A stretch of DNA of 64,000 nucleotides from Solimicrobium sp043758755 (GTDB lineage Bacteria > Pseudomonadota > Gammaproteobacteria > Burkholderiales > Burkholderiaceae_D): NCBI GenBank assembly GCA_043758755.1, contig JAYVMW010000047.1, positions 19,692-83,691 of the forward strand, given 5' to 3'. The number at the start of each line of letters is the position of its first letter. The first letter of the stretch is position 1. Positions 52,134-63,435 of this stretch are shown piece after piece. The position numbers and the translations under genes were made by a program. Under the pieces are notes generated by a model that saw only the letters and a list, made by a program, of their open reading frames with translations, was not told the DNA's origin and made no database searches.

Positions 52134-53618
52134 TTAAAACACCTGCGCTGAATTCAACTGTTCTCTAATCTCCAATATCAGCTCACTGGCGGTCAATCCA
52201 ACCGGTCCGGCACCTTGTTGCACCAGACTGTCGGCCGCCGCACCGTGCAGATAAACTGCGGCCAGTGTCGCTTGCCAGATATCGCGATGCTGCGCGATCA
52301 ATGCGCCGCAGGTGCCGGCCAGAACATCACCGGTGCCACCATTGGCCAGTGCGGGATTGCCGGTAGTGTTAATGACGGCCTGTCCGTCAGGATGGGCAAT
52401 CAAGCTGCCCGAACCTTTCAGGATCACGACGCAAGAATAGCGCCGTGCCAATTTTTTAGCGGCTCCAATCCGGTCGGCCTGAACCTGTTCGACGCCGCAG
52501 CCCAGCAATCGTGCTGCTTCCAGCGGATGCGGCGTGAGCAGGGTGGTGAGTTTGTCGCGGCCATTGCACAGTGACATCAGGGCCGGTTGCTGCGCCATCA
52601 AATTCAATGCGTCGGCGTCCAGCACCAACAGATTGGTGCCAAGCAGGGTGCGGCTGACCAGATCAAAGCTGGCCACCGAATTGCCCAGTCCGGGACCAAC
52701 CACCAGCACCGCAGTCGGATCGACGGGCAACTGCTGGGCCGATCGGCACATGATTTCCGGCTGCAGCAGGTCCATGCCCGGCGCTGCTTCAACGAAGCCG
52801 GCCAGGGTCCGGCCGGCACCGCAATACAGTGCAGCGCGACTGGCCAGGATCAGCGCGCCCTGCATGCCGGCAGCCCCGCCGATCAGATGCACGTTACCGT
52901 TACTGCCCTTGTTGCTGTTGTTGCGGCGCGGCCTGAAAACAGCCGGGAATAAACCGGGATGATTCAGATCCAGCTCGGTCTTTGGCAACAGTGCCGGATC
53001 AAGCGCCAGATCTGCGACCTCGACGATGCCGGCGTAATCACGACCATCGCAGGTATGCAGTCCGGGCTTGTCGACGATAAAAGTGATGGTATGGCTGGCC
53101 TGAATGGCGACTGGCGTGAGCACGGTACCGGTATCGGCATCCAGTCCGCTGGGCACATCGAGCGCCAGTATCGGGCAGGGCAGGGCATTGATGCTGCTGA
53201 TCTGCTTTTGCAGCAGCGCAGACATTTCTTGCGTCGATAAGCCAATCCCGAACAGGCCGTCTATGACCAGGGCAAAGTTATTGTCCGGAATGGTGTCGCT
53301 GTTGAGCCAGAGTATGTCAGTACAGTCACGGGCCTTGGCACAGGCCTGCTCGCTGTCGGCAGTGCGTGCTGCCTTGGGCGGGTGGTGCAGGATTGATATT
53401 TGGTGGCCGGCTTTGGCCAGATGTACTGCGCACTCAAAGGCATCACCGCCATTATTGCCCGGACCGGCCAGTATCAGTATCGGCTGACAGGGAGCTGCCA
53501 ACAGGTTGATGGCTGACTGTGCGGCTGCTTTGCCGGCGCGCTGCATCAATATACCGTTTTCCAGTTTTGCTGTGGCAGCCTGTTCGATCTGGCGCAATTG
53601 CCTCACTGAGTAAAGCAT
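52134..53618 (-). CDS. nnr: Bifunctional NAD(P)HX epimerase/dehydratase
   Basis: This enzyme repairs hydrated NADH and NADPH. The 494-aa protein has an N-terminal YjeF/NnrE epimerase domain (QIEQAATAKLENGILMQRAG, ILAGPGNNGGDAFECAV and the LDVPSGLDADTG motif) and a C-terminal ribokinase-like NnrD domain from about residue 225 (NVHLIGGAAGMQGALILA, VVGPGLGNS and the ANGGTGDVLAG anion hole). Both catalytic regions look intact. The single-copy fusion form is usual in proteobacteria. Confidence 0.95.
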   Translation of the reverse strand: MLYSVRQLRQIEQAATAKLENGILMQRAGKAAAQSAINLLAAPCQPILILAGPGNNGGDAFECAVHLAKAGHQISILHHPPKAARTADSEQACAKARDCTDILWLNSDTIPDNNFALVIDGLFGIGLSTQEMSALLQKQISSINALPCPILALDVPSGLDADTGTVLTPVAIQASHTITFIVDKPGLHTCDGRDYAGIVEVADLALDPALLPKTELDLNHPGLFPAVFRPRRNNSNKGSNGNVHLIGGAAGMQGALILASRAALYCGAGRTLAGFVEAAPGMDLLQPEIMCRSAQQLPVDPTAVLVVGPGLGNSVASFDLVSRTLLGTNLLVLDADALNLMAQQPALMSLCNGRDKLTTLLTPHPLEAARLLGCGVEQVQADRIGAAKKLARRYSCVVILKGSGSLIAHPDGQAVINTTGNPALANGGTGDVLAGTCGALIAQHRDIWQATLAAVYLHGAAADSLVQQGAGPVGLTASELILEIREQLNSAQVF

Positions 53619-53658
53619 AAGTCAGCCTTTATGGAATGATGTTATTCACAATCATAGT

Positions 53659-54915
53659 CTATCGAAGCGTATTCAATCCATCTAAATTGATGTCGGGCGA
53701 AATTCCGGAAACAATATCCGCCACAACTTTGCCGGCACCCAGTGTCATGGACCAGCCGTATTCGGCATGGGCCACATTCAGGAAGATATTTTTTTCTGGT
53801 GACAGGCCCAGCAACGGCGCATTATCGGGCAGCAGCAGATGATTGCCGCTCCAGTTGCTGCCGGTGGAATAATTGGCGGCATCGGGAAACCAGTCGGCAC
53901 CGGTGTCGCGCAACAGTTGCCAGGCGCGTTGTTCGGCTGCGGTATTGAGTTTGCCGGTACCGCCGTGGATTGTCCCTGCTACCCGAACCCGTTTGTCCAT
54001 GCGCGTAATGGCAATCTGGCGGCTTTCATCAATGATGCTCACGCGCGGAGAGTCTTCGACGTTCTTGATATTGGCAGTATTGGAAAAGGAACGGATCGTT
54101 GCGAAGCGCAATGGAATGCCCAGCGCGTTAAAAAACGCGGCACTTTGCGCACCGGCGGTCAGAACTGTTGCATCGAACTGTTGCGCGGTGCTCCGGTTTT
54201 CATGTTGGAGTTGCAGGCTGACACCATTGTGATTGGAGGTAATCTGTTCACAGGCCGTCATGAACGCAAATTCCACACCCATTTGTTGGGCAATTATTTT
54301 GAGATGCTTGGCAAACAGCACGCTGTTACCCTGTGAGTCATTCGGGAAAAAAATTCCGCCGGCTATCGGCGTCTTGCCGGACAGAGCGAGTTCGCACATG
54401 CGACAACCCGCTTCATCCAGGAGCTGGAACGGCAAGTCAGACTGGGCCAGCAGATCCAGCCCGGCTTCGATATTGCTCATTTCTTTTGCGCTGCGAAACA
54501 GTTGCAGTATGCCGCTGCGCTGCTGAAATTCCAGATTGTGGGCCAGCGTAATATCGGACAGGAGTTGCTGACTGTATTGGGCCAGCCGCTGCATTTTTTC
54601 CTTGTTGACCAGCATTTTTTCGAGCGCACATTCACGCATCCAGCCGCGCAGCCAGCGCCAGTGTGAAATAGTCAGTGACGGATTCAGATTGAGGGCGCCG
54701 TCGGATTTGAACCAGTGCGAGATGATCTGGCGCGGCATGCCGGGTGCTGCCAGTGGCAGCAGATGCCCGGGACCGAGCAGTCCGGCATGACCCAGACTGG
54801 CCTGTTCACAGACATTGCCCTGCTGTTCTATCACACTGACCTGATGACCGTTCTGCGCAAGAAAATACGCCGTACTTACACCCACCACACCAGCACCGAT
54901 AACAGCAACCCGCAT
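53659..54915 (-). CDS. FAD-dependent D-amino-acid dehydrogenase-like oxidoreductase (DadA family)
   Basis: This 418-aa flavoprotein begins MRVAVIGAGVVGVSTAYFLA, the FAD dinucleotide motif. It has the DadA-like HAGLLGPGHLLPLAAPGMP segment and a C-terminal GWSMTLGAGKVVADIVSG that caps the flavin. Members oxidise D-amino acids or similar amines and pass electrons to quinones. The substrate is not certain. It stands between nnr and glpK on the minus strand with its own gaps. The ATG at 54915 is used rather than the TTG at 54918. Confidence 0.87.
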   Translation of the reverse strand: MRVAVIGAGVVGVSTAYFLAQNGHQVSVIEQQGNVCEQASLGHAGLLGPGHLLPLAAPGMPRQIISHWFKSDGALNLNPSLTISHWRWLRGWMRECALEKMLVNKEKMQRLAQYSQQLLSDITLAHNLEFQQRSGILQLFRSAKEMSNIEAGLDLLAQSDLPFQLLDEAGCRMCELALSGKTPIAGGIFFPNDSQGNSVLFAKHLKIIAQQMGVEFAFMTACEQITSNHNGVSLQLQHENRSTAQQFDATVLTAGAQSAAFFNALGIPLRFATIRSFSNTANIKNVEDSPRVSIIDESRQIAITRMDKRVRVAGTIHGGTGKLNTAAEQRAWQLLRDTGADWFPDAANYSTGSNWSGNHLLLPDNAPLLGLSPEKNIFLNVAHAEYGWSMTLGAGKVVADIVSGISPDINLDGLNTLR

Positions 54916-55041
54916 CAAATATCCTTCAGCTCAAAAATGGCGCCTAGGATATCACCGATCGAATTGGTATTGAATGAGTTTGATCAGTTTTCCAGTTTTA
55001 ATGTGGGGTTTTGTTATCGATATTGCTAAAAATTCCGGCTT

Positions 55042-56533
<1,492 letters not shown>

Positions 56534-56541
<8 letters not shown>

Positions 56542-58060
56542 CGACTGTTTCCTTATGCGTCAACTTGCTGAGCCATTCTGCCAGCCGCGCAACCGATTGC
56601 GGTGTTGCCTCCAGCCCCAGCTTGGTCCTGCGCCACAGAATATCCTCAGCCTGCTGCGCCCATTCGTGCCTGACCAGATAGCGTGCTTCCTGTTCGTACA
56701 GCCCGGGGCTGAGTTGTTCGCCCAGATCGGCCATGCAGTTGATTCCTTGCAGAAGTATGGCAACCCGGTTGCCATACTGATGGGCATAGCGGATTGCAAG
56801 GCTGGACAGCAACCACGGGTGACGCACCTGGAAATCCGTCAGGAAGGTGTCAAAATCGGCGCGCGCAATATCGCCACCTGGCAAAGTGGCAGCGGCGGTC
56901 CAGCCAGGTTTGCTGTTGCCCAGCAGGGGACTTAGCAGGTCAACCGCTTCTTCGGCCAGACGCCGGAAAGTGGTAATTTTCCCGCCAAACACCGACAGCA
57001 AAATCGACCCTTGCGATGAGTGTTCCAGATCCAGATGATAGTCACGCGTGACAGCAGAGGGATTGCTGGTATCTTCTTCGCCCACCAGCGGGCGTACACC
57101 GGAATAACTCCATACCACATCGGCCGGAGTGATACTGTGTTTGAAGTAACTGTTGATCGAGTTGCACAGATAGGCAATTTCACTTTCGGAAATCCGAACC
57201 TGATCCGGATCTTTTTTATATTCCAGATCGGTCGTGCCGATCAGGGTGTACTGATCCATGTAGGGAATGGCGAAAATGATGCGTTGATCCGGATTTTGAA
57301 AGATGTAGGCGTACTGATGATTGAATAATTTTCTGGTGACGATATGACTGCCCTGCACCAGGCGGATGGCGTGCTGCGCTTTGGCCATGCCGGGCTGGAT
57401 CTGCTCGGAAAGAAACGAGCTGACCCACGGGCCACTGGCGTTGACAAGGCAGCGTGCAAAAACGGTCGACTCCTGCAAACGGCTGTCTTGCAGGGTAACC
57501 TGCCAGCCTTCCGTATTGCGGTGCGCAGCAATTACCTTGCAGCGCGTTCTGATGTCAGCACCCAGTTCTTTTGCGTCCAGCGCATTCAGGACCACCAGTC
57601 GCGCATCATCGACCCAGGCATCGGAATAAACGAAACCTTTGGAGAATTGGTCCTGCAGGGGCGGGCCGGACATGTGTGATTTGAAGTTGATGCCGCGTGA
57701 CCCCGACAGGATGCTGCGCTTTGAGAGATTGTCATACAGGAACAGGCCAAGGCGTATCATCCAGGCCGGCCGCAAGTGTTCCACATGCGGCATGACAAAC
57801 CGCAGCGGGCTGATAATATGCGGTGCGGCGCGCAGCAGGATTTCACGTTCCTGCAACGCCTTCCTGACCAGGCTGAACTCGTAGTATTCCAGATAGCGCA
57901 ACCCGCCGTGGATTAATTTGGTAGATGCCGATGAAGTATGAGAGGCCAGATCATCTTTTTCACACAACAGCACCGAAAGTCCACGTCCGGCGGCATCGCG
58001 TGCAATGCCAACACCGTTAATGCCGCCGCCTGCCACCAGAATATCTACCTGTTTTTGCAT
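56534..58060 (-). CDS. glpD: Aerobic sn-glycerol-3-phosphate dehydrogenase GlpD
   Basis: This membrane-associated flavoenzyme oxidises glycerol 3-phosphate to dihydroxyacetone phosphate and reduces quinone. The 508-aa protein has the FAD motif VAGGGINGVGIARDAAGRG and the conserved SSASTKLIHGGLRYLEYYEF. The middle contains the TLIGTTDLEYKKDP segment and the C-terminus the DAO-C helical domain. It is the first gene of the glpDK pair. The upstream gap to gcvH is unusually AT-rich. Confidence 0.97.
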
Positions 58061-58608
58061 GTCATCTCACGTTGAAGGGGGAGTGCGCGTTCAATAAATT
58101 TAACTGTCCGCGGAAATCAACGGACGCGCCTCACTTTACATTTAAAAATCAATTGGTTGGGTGTTTTGTTGTTTTAAAAGTATGAATTATTCAGAGATGT
58201 TTGAATCCGCACAGTATTTATTTATAAAAATAAAATGTGCTAATTTTTCAAAAATAAACATATAAATCATAAATATATTTATAAATCGAAAAATATTGGG
58301 TTAATTTGAATACATGAAATGGTTTGATGCAACTACAATTTTTCAGACTTAAAACGCATTAAAAGCATCCGACTCAACACCGGTTGGCAGACTTCAGACA
58401 ACCGGTACCGGGCTGTTTTGATGTTGCAGAATTATCTTTGCAATAACTAAATATTCAAAAAACCGGTAGTTTTTGATAATTTCCGATTTTTTTCCTGTTT
58501 TTGATCTTACGTTTGCCCGCCAAGCTTCTAAACTGGTTGGGTTTTAAGGTTATTCACAGGCGCACGCTATTCAATCAATCTGTACTTCCATCTTTAGGAG
58601 ATTAGAAA
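58061..58608. other. 548-bp AT-rich gap between divergent glpD and gcvH
   Basis: No gene is seen. The part 58140-58330 is very AT-rich compared with its surroundings. It holds a perfect palindrome ATAAATATATTTAT (58269-58282) inside a direct repeat of TATAAATC (58261-58268 and 58280-58287). ACCGGTTG and CAACCGGT (58379-58386 and 58399-58406) form a hairpin with a 12-base loop. A second small hairpin, GTCCG/CGGAC, lies near 58107-58125 in the glpD leader. The conserved core of a glycine riboswitch was looked for on the plus strand and not found. TCTTTAGGAG just before gcvH is its ribosome-binding site. Confidence 0.6.
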
Positions 58609-58986
58609 ATGAGCACTATTAAATTTACCAGCGAACATGAATGGCTGAGTCTGGAAGGCAATCTCATTACCGTCGGCATCACCGATTATGCACAAAGCCA
58701 TCTGGGTGATCTGGTGTACATCCAGTTGCCAGATGTCGATACCAGCTATGCCGGCGGTGATGAAGTGGCCGTGATTGAATCGGTTAAAACTGCAGGCGGT
58801 ATTGCCATGCCGTTTGACGGCAAGGTTGTTGAAGTCAACGAAACACTCAATGATGAACCTGGTGTCGTCAATGAAGACCCGCTGGGCGCAGGCTGGTTTT
58901 TCAAAATGACGGTGTCTGATACCAATCTGCTCAATGAACTGATGGATGAAGCGGCGTATGAGGCTTATATCGCCAAGCTGGGCTGA
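58609..58986 (+). CDS. gcvH: Glycine cleavage system H protein
   Basis: GcvH shuttles the aminomethyl group on a lipoyl arm between the P, T and L proteins. The 125-aa product has the lipoyl attachment Lys60 in AVIESVKTAGGI and the family start TSEHEWLSLEGN. It is preceded by TTTAGGAG. It is the first gene of the gcvH-gcvP-gcvT order, whereas many proteobacteria have T-H-P. Confidence 0.97.
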   Translation: MSTIKFTSEHEWLSLEGNLITVGITDYAQSHLGDLVYIQLPDVDTSYAGGDEVAVIESVKTAGGIAMPFDGKVVEVNETLNDEPGVVNEDPLGAGWFFKMTVSDTNLLNELMDEAAYEAYIAKLG

Positions 58987-58997
58987 TCAGTTGTTTC

Positions 58998-59064
58998 GTA
59001 GGGTGCAATAACATTGCACCGTCTCGGACTATGCTGACAATGGTGCAATATTATTGCACCCTAC
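58998..59064. repeat. 67-bp nested palindromic element in the gcvH-gcvP gap
   Basis: The ends GTAGGGTGCAAT and ATTGCACCCTAC are exact inverse copies. Each arm is itself a palindrome: GGTGCAAT-AAC-ATTGCACC (59002-59020) and GGTGCAAT-ATT-ATTGCACC (59042-59060), spaced by 21 bases. The layout can fold as two hairpins or one long one, like REP/BIME or small MITE elements. No second copy was noticed in the window. It lies inside the likely gcvHPT transcript. Confidence 0.8.
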
Positions 59065-59115
59065 CAACTACAGCCACAGAGTCTATTTTCAAAGTACGGT
59101 TACAGGGAAAACATC

Positions 59116-61986
59116 ATGGTATTGCAACGCGCAGCACAGGAACATCTTGAATACAATTCAGAATTCATTTCACGTCATATCGGTACTTCCGCAGCCGATA
59201 TCCAGTTCATGCTCAACACGCTCGGATTTGACAGCATGGATGAATTCATCCACAAGGTGGTTCCGGCCTCGATTCTGTCCAAACAGCCTTTGCAGCTGGG
59301 CCATGCCAACAACGAATCGGATGTGCTGCAGCTGCTGCGTGAAATTGCCGAGCAAAACATTGTGGCCAGATCCTTCATCGGCATGGGTTATTACAACACC
59401 CATACACCCAATGTGATCTTGCGCAATCTGCTGGAAAATCCGGCCTGGTACACGGCCTACACACCTTATCAGCCTGAAATTTCGCAGGGCCGTCTGGAAG
59501 CGCTGCTGAATTTTCAGACCATGATCTGTGATCTGACCGGCATGGAAATCTCCAATGCATCGCTGCTCGATGAAGCCACGGCAGCAGCCGAAGCCATGAC
59601 GTTCTGCCAGCGCGTGTCGAAAAGCAAAAGCAATGTGTTCTTCGTCTCGGAAGACTGCTTCCCGCAAACCATCGATGTCGTCAAAACCCGCGCCGCACCG
59701 ATTGGTATCGACGTGGTGGTGGGTAATGCAAAAACAATGCTCAGCCATACCGACTGTTTCGGTGTGCTACTGCAATATCCGGCACTCAGCGGTGAAATCA
59801 GTGCGCATGCCGCTACCTGTGCGCTGGCCCATGAAAAACAGGCCATGGTGGTGGTGGCTGCAGATTTGCTGGCACTGACTTTGCTGACACCGCCGGGCGA
59901 ATTCGGTGCCGATGTGGCTATCGGTACGGCACAGCGTTTTGGTGTTCCGCTCGGCTTCGGCGGCCCGCACGCAGCGTACTTTGCCACCAAAGATACCCAC
60001 AAACGGCAGATGCCGGGTCGCGTGGTTGGTGTTTCCATCGACAGCCACGGGAAACCGGCCTATCGTCTGGCGCTGCAAACCCGCGAACAGCATATCCGTC
60101 GCGAAAAAGCCACCAGCAATGTCTGTACCGCGCAGGTACTGCTGGCCAATATCGCCAGCATGTATGCCGTCTATCATGGCCCGGAAGGCTTGCAGCGCAT
60201 CGCCAAGCGGGTGCACCTGTTGACGGCAACCCTGGTAGCCGGTCTGAAAGAACTCGGCTGCACGGTGGCCAACCAGCATTTTTTCGATACCGTTGAAGTC
60301 GTCACCGATGCGCGCACCAAAGTAATCCATGCCGTAGCACGCGGTTTGGAAATCAACCTGCGTCATATCAGTGACAGCCATATCGGTGTGTCGCTGGATG
60401 AAACCTGTGACGAGTCCGATGTGGTCAATATCTGGGCGGCCTTTGCCAGCGGCGCGCAGCCATTGCCTGACTTTAAGGCGCTGCTGGCGAAGGCCGTTTC
60501 CGGCATCCCTGAAGCGGTCAAACGCACCAGCAGCTATCTGACACATCCGGTATTTCATCGTCATCGTTCCGAGACCCAGATGCTGCGTTATCTGCGCACA
60601 CTGGCCGACAAGGACCTGGCACTGGACCGCACCATGATCCCGTTGGGATCGTGCACCATGAAACTCAATGCCACTGCCGAAATGATTCCGGTCACCTGGC
60701 CCGAATTTGCCAATATCCATCCGTTCGCACCTGCTGATCAGACTCAGGGTTATGCAAGGTTGATCGCCGAACTAGAACAGATGCTGGTGGCCTGTACCGG
60801 CTACGATGCCGTGTCGCTGCAACCCAATGCCGGATCGCAAGGCGAGTATGCCGGACTTATGGCAATCCGCGCCTACCATCACAGCCGTGGCGACCTGCAC
60901 AGAAATATCTGCCTGATCCCCAGTTCGGCGCACGGTACCAACCCGGCGACGTCGCACATGGCCGGCATGCAGGTGGTTGTGGTGCAGTGTGACGAGAGCG
61001 GCAACGTCGATGTGGCGGATCTGCAAGCCAAGGCCGAACAGCATTCTGCCAATCTGGCCGCGCTGATGATTACCTATCCCTCCACGCACGGTATTTTTGA
61101 AACGGCGATTACCGAAATCTGCGACATCATTCATCAGCATGGTGGTCAGGTGTATATCGACGGTGCCAACATGAATGCCATGGTCGGACTGTGCCAGCCC
61201 GGCAAATTCGGCGGCGACGTATCGCATCTGAATCTGCATAAGACCTTCTGTATTCCGCACGGCGGTGGCGGCCCCGGTGTGGGTCCGATCGGCGTGAAAT
61301 CGCATCTGATCCCATTCCTGCCCGGCCATCACGTTCTGGAAAACCAGAATGCACCGGTGTGTGCCGCACCGTTCGGCAGTGCTTCCATTCTGCCGATCAG
61401 CTGGACTTATATCAAGCTCATGGGCCAGGAGGGTCTGAAGCAGGCCAGCGAAGTGGCGATTCTGAACGCCAATTACATCGCCAAACGGCTGTCAGCCCAT
61501 TTTCCGATTCTGTATGCCGGACCCGGCGGTATCGTTGCGCATGAATGCATAGTCGATCTGCGGCCGTTGAAAGATGAAACCGGCGTGACGGTCGATGATG
61601 TGGCCAAACGTCTGATGGATTTCGGCTTCCACGCACCAACCATGTCGTTCCCGGTCCCAGGTACACTGATGATCGAACCGACTGAGAGTGAAGACCGCAT
61701 CGAACTGGACCGTTTCTGCGATGCCATGATTGCGATTCGCGCTGAAATCAATGATGTGGCCAGCGGCAAGATCAGTGCAGAGGACAGCCCGTTGCGCCAT
61801 GCACCGCATACCGCGATGGCGATTACCGGTGAATGGCCTTACAAGTACAGCCGTGAACAGGCTGCCTTCCCTGTACCGGAACTGAAAAACGGCAGCAAGT
61901 ACTGGCCACCTGTTGGCCGCGTCGATAATGTGTACGGTGACAGAAATGTAATCTGTTCCTGCCCGCCAATATCGGATTATGAATAA
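59116..61986 (+). CDS. gcvP: Glycine decarboxylase P protein
   Basis: GcvP decarboxylates glycine with PLP and passes the aminomethyl group to GcvH. It is the single-chain form, 956 aa, with an N-terminal half that begins FISRHIGTSAADIQFMLNTLG and a catalytic C-terminal half. The PLP Lys709 lies in SHLNLHKTFCIPHGGGGPG. Further motifs are the NNEYGPIG-type region PLGSCTMKLNATAEM and VSLQPNAGSQGEYAG. The gene lies 129 bases after gcvH, across the palindromic element. Confidence 0.97.
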   Translation: MVLQRAAQEHLEYNSEFISRHIGTSAADIQFMLNTLGFDSMDEFIHKVVPASILSKQPLQLGHANNESDVLQLLREIAEQNIVARSFIGMGYYNTHTPNVILRNLLENPAWYTAYTPYQPEISQGRLEALLNFQTMICDLTGMEISNASLLDEATAAAEAMTFCQRVSKSKSNVFFVSEDCFPQTIDVVKTRAAPIGIDVVVGNAKTMLSHTDCFGVLLQYPALSGEISAHAATCALAHEKQAMVVVAADLLALTLLTPPGEFGADVAIGTAQRFGVPLGFGGPHAAYFATKDTHKRQMPGRVVGVSIDSHGKPAYRLALQTREQHIRREKATSNVCTAQVLLANIASMYAVYHGPEGLQRIAKRVHLLTATLVAGLKELGCTVANQHFFDTVEVVTDARTKVIHAVARGLEINLRHISDSHIGVSLDETCDESDVVNIWAAFASGAQPLPDFKALLAKAVSGIPEAVKRTSSYLTHPVFHRHRSETQMLRYLRTLADKDLALDRTMIPLGSCTMKLNATAEMIPVTWPEFANIHPFAPADQTQGYARLIAELEQMLVACTGYDAVSLQPNAGSQGEYAGLMAIRAYHHSRGDLHRNICLIPSSAHGTNPATSHMAGMQVVVVQCDESGNVDVADLQAKAEQHSANLAALMITYPSTHGIFETAITEICDIIHQHGGQVYIDGANMNAMVGLCQPGKFGGDVSHLNLHKTFCIPHGGGGPGVGPIGVKSHLIPFLPGHHVLENQNAPVCAAPFGSASILPISWTYIKLMGQEGLKQASEVAILNANYIAKRLSAHFPILYAGPGGIVAHECIVDLRPLKDETGVTVDDVAKRLMDFGFHAPTMSFPVPGTLMIEPTESEDRIELDRFCDAMIAIRAEINDVASGKISAEDSPLRHAPHTAMAITGEWPYKYSREQAAFPVPELKNGSKYWPPVGRVDNVYGDRNVICSCPPISDYE

Positions 61987-62003
61987 CCACTTTCAGGAAA
62001 ACC

Positions 62004-63146
62004 ATGTCTAACGAAACTGAACAATTGTTACGCACACCGCTGTACGATCTGCACCTTGAACTTGGTGCGCGTATGGTGCCGTTCGCCGGTTACCAGATGC
62101 CGGTGCAGTATCCGCTCGGTGTTATGAAGGAGCATCTGCACACCCGCGCAGCTTCGGGTCTGTTTGATGTGTCGCATATGGGACAGGTGCGTCTGTCGCC
62201 CTTGCCAGGCCAGTCGGTACTGGATGTGGCCAGAGCGATGGAAACACTGGTGCCGGTCGACGTGATTGATCTGCCGCTGCACAAACAGCGCTATGCGGTA
62301 TTTACCAATGAGACCGGCGGCATCATGGATGATCTGATGATCAGCAACATGGGCGACTCTCTGTTCGTGGTGGTCAATGCGGCCTGCAAACGGCAGGATG
62401 TCGCGCACATGAAACTTTATCTTGCAGAACTGTGCAAAGTGGAAGAGCTTTCTGAGCGCGCACTGCTGGCCATTCAAGGTCCGGCTACGGCTGCAGTCAT
62501 GGCGCGTCTGTGCCCTGAAACAGCGGCCATGGTCTTCATGGATTCGAAGCCGGTTACTCTGGATGGCATCGCCTGCTTCATCAGCCGCTCCGGTTACACC
62601 GGTGAAGACGGCTTCGAAATTTCGGTACCCAACCAGCAGGCAGAACAGCTTGCGCGTTTGTTGCTGGCGCAACCGGAAGTGGCCGCTATCGGACTGGGTG
62701 CGCGCGATTCGTTGCGTCTGGAAGCCGGTTTGTGTCTGTATGGTCATGACATGGATACCAGCATTTCGCCGGTAGAAGCCAGCCTGGCCTGGGCGCTGTC
62801 CAAGGTGCGTCGTGCCGACGGTGCGCGTGCCGGTGGTTATCCGGGAGCTGCTGCCATTGAAGCGCATTTTTCCCAGGGCGTCAGCAAAAAACGCGTCGGT
62901 CTGCAGATCACTGAAAAAGCGCCGGTTCGTGAAGGTGCGGATATTGTCGATGCAGCCGGAGTGATCATCGGCAAAGTCACAAGCGGCGGATTTGGTCCAA
63001 GCGTGAATTCACCGGTGGCCATGGGTTATGTCAGTACCGAGCAGGCTGGAGTCGGTACCAAACTGCACGCAATCGTGCGTGGCAAGCCTGTGGCGATGGA
63101 AGTGGCGAAGACACCGTTTTTTCCGCAACGTTATCACCGCGGTTAA
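62004..63146 (+). CDS. gcvT: Glycine cleavage system T protein (aminomethyltransferase)
   Basis: GcvT transfers the methylene group from GcvH to tetrahydrofolate and releases ammonia. The 380-aa product has the folate-binding family start TPLYDLHLELGARMVPFAGYQMPVQY, then ASGLFDVSHMGQV and the catalytic Asp region. SRSGYTGEDGFEI and GLGARDSLRLEAGLCLYGHD are conserved. It follows gcvP by 17 bases and ends before a strong terminator. Confidence 0.97.
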   Translation: MSNETEQLLRTPLYDLHLELGARMVPFAGYQMPVQYPLGVMKEHLHTRAASGLFDVSHMGQVRLSPLPGQSVLDVARAMETLVPVDVIDLPLHKQRYAVFTNETGGIMDDLMISNMGDSLFVVVNAACKRQDVAHMKLYLAELCKVEELSERALLAIQGPATAAVMARLCPETAAMVFMDSKPVTLDGIACFISRSGYTGEDGFEISVPNQQAEQLARLLLAQPEVAAIGLGARDSLRLEAGLCLYGHDMDTSISPVEASLAWALSKVRRADGARAGGYPGAAAIEAHFSQGVSKKRVGLQITEKAPVREGADIVDAAGVIIGKVTSGGFGPSVNSPVAMGYVSTEQAGVGTKLHAIVRGKPVAMEVAKTPFFPQRYHRG

Positions 63147-63205
63147 TAGTGTAGTGTTGCACTAGCAGGACAGTCGATGTAGAGCCATACATCTGACTAC
63201 CAATC

Positions 63206-63239
63206 AACCCTCCGGCGGCAGATCCGGAGGGTTTTTTTT
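63206..63239 (+). terminator. Rho-independent terminator of gcvHPT
   Basis: AACCCTCCGG (63206-63215) pairs with CCGGAGGGTT (63224-63233) around an 8-base loop, followed by eight T. It lies 59 bases past the gcvT stop. No gene is seen between here and 63436. Confidence 0.93.
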
Positions 63240-63435
63240 CGCCCGCGCCTTGGTCCTGCACGAGTTCTGGGTGGCAAGGGAAAGGCAATGCAATTGGGGT
63301 TTTAGGCTATGTGCAACGCAACGCCAATGCCATACTATCCGCGGCAATTACCTGCAGGTTCGACGACTGAAACAGATGTGATTTCGGATTTGTTGACTCT
63401 GTTCCCGCTTAAACACCTCAACCACCGGCAATTGT

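Noticed and set aside
58061..58608. Glycine riboswitch upstream of gcvH
   Set aside because: The conserved aptamer core segments were not found by eye on the plus strand; only unrelated hairpins are present.
59767..60720. 317-codon minus-strand frame inside gcvP
   Set aside because: gcvP is unmistakable and the antisense translation has a composition typical of shadow frames.
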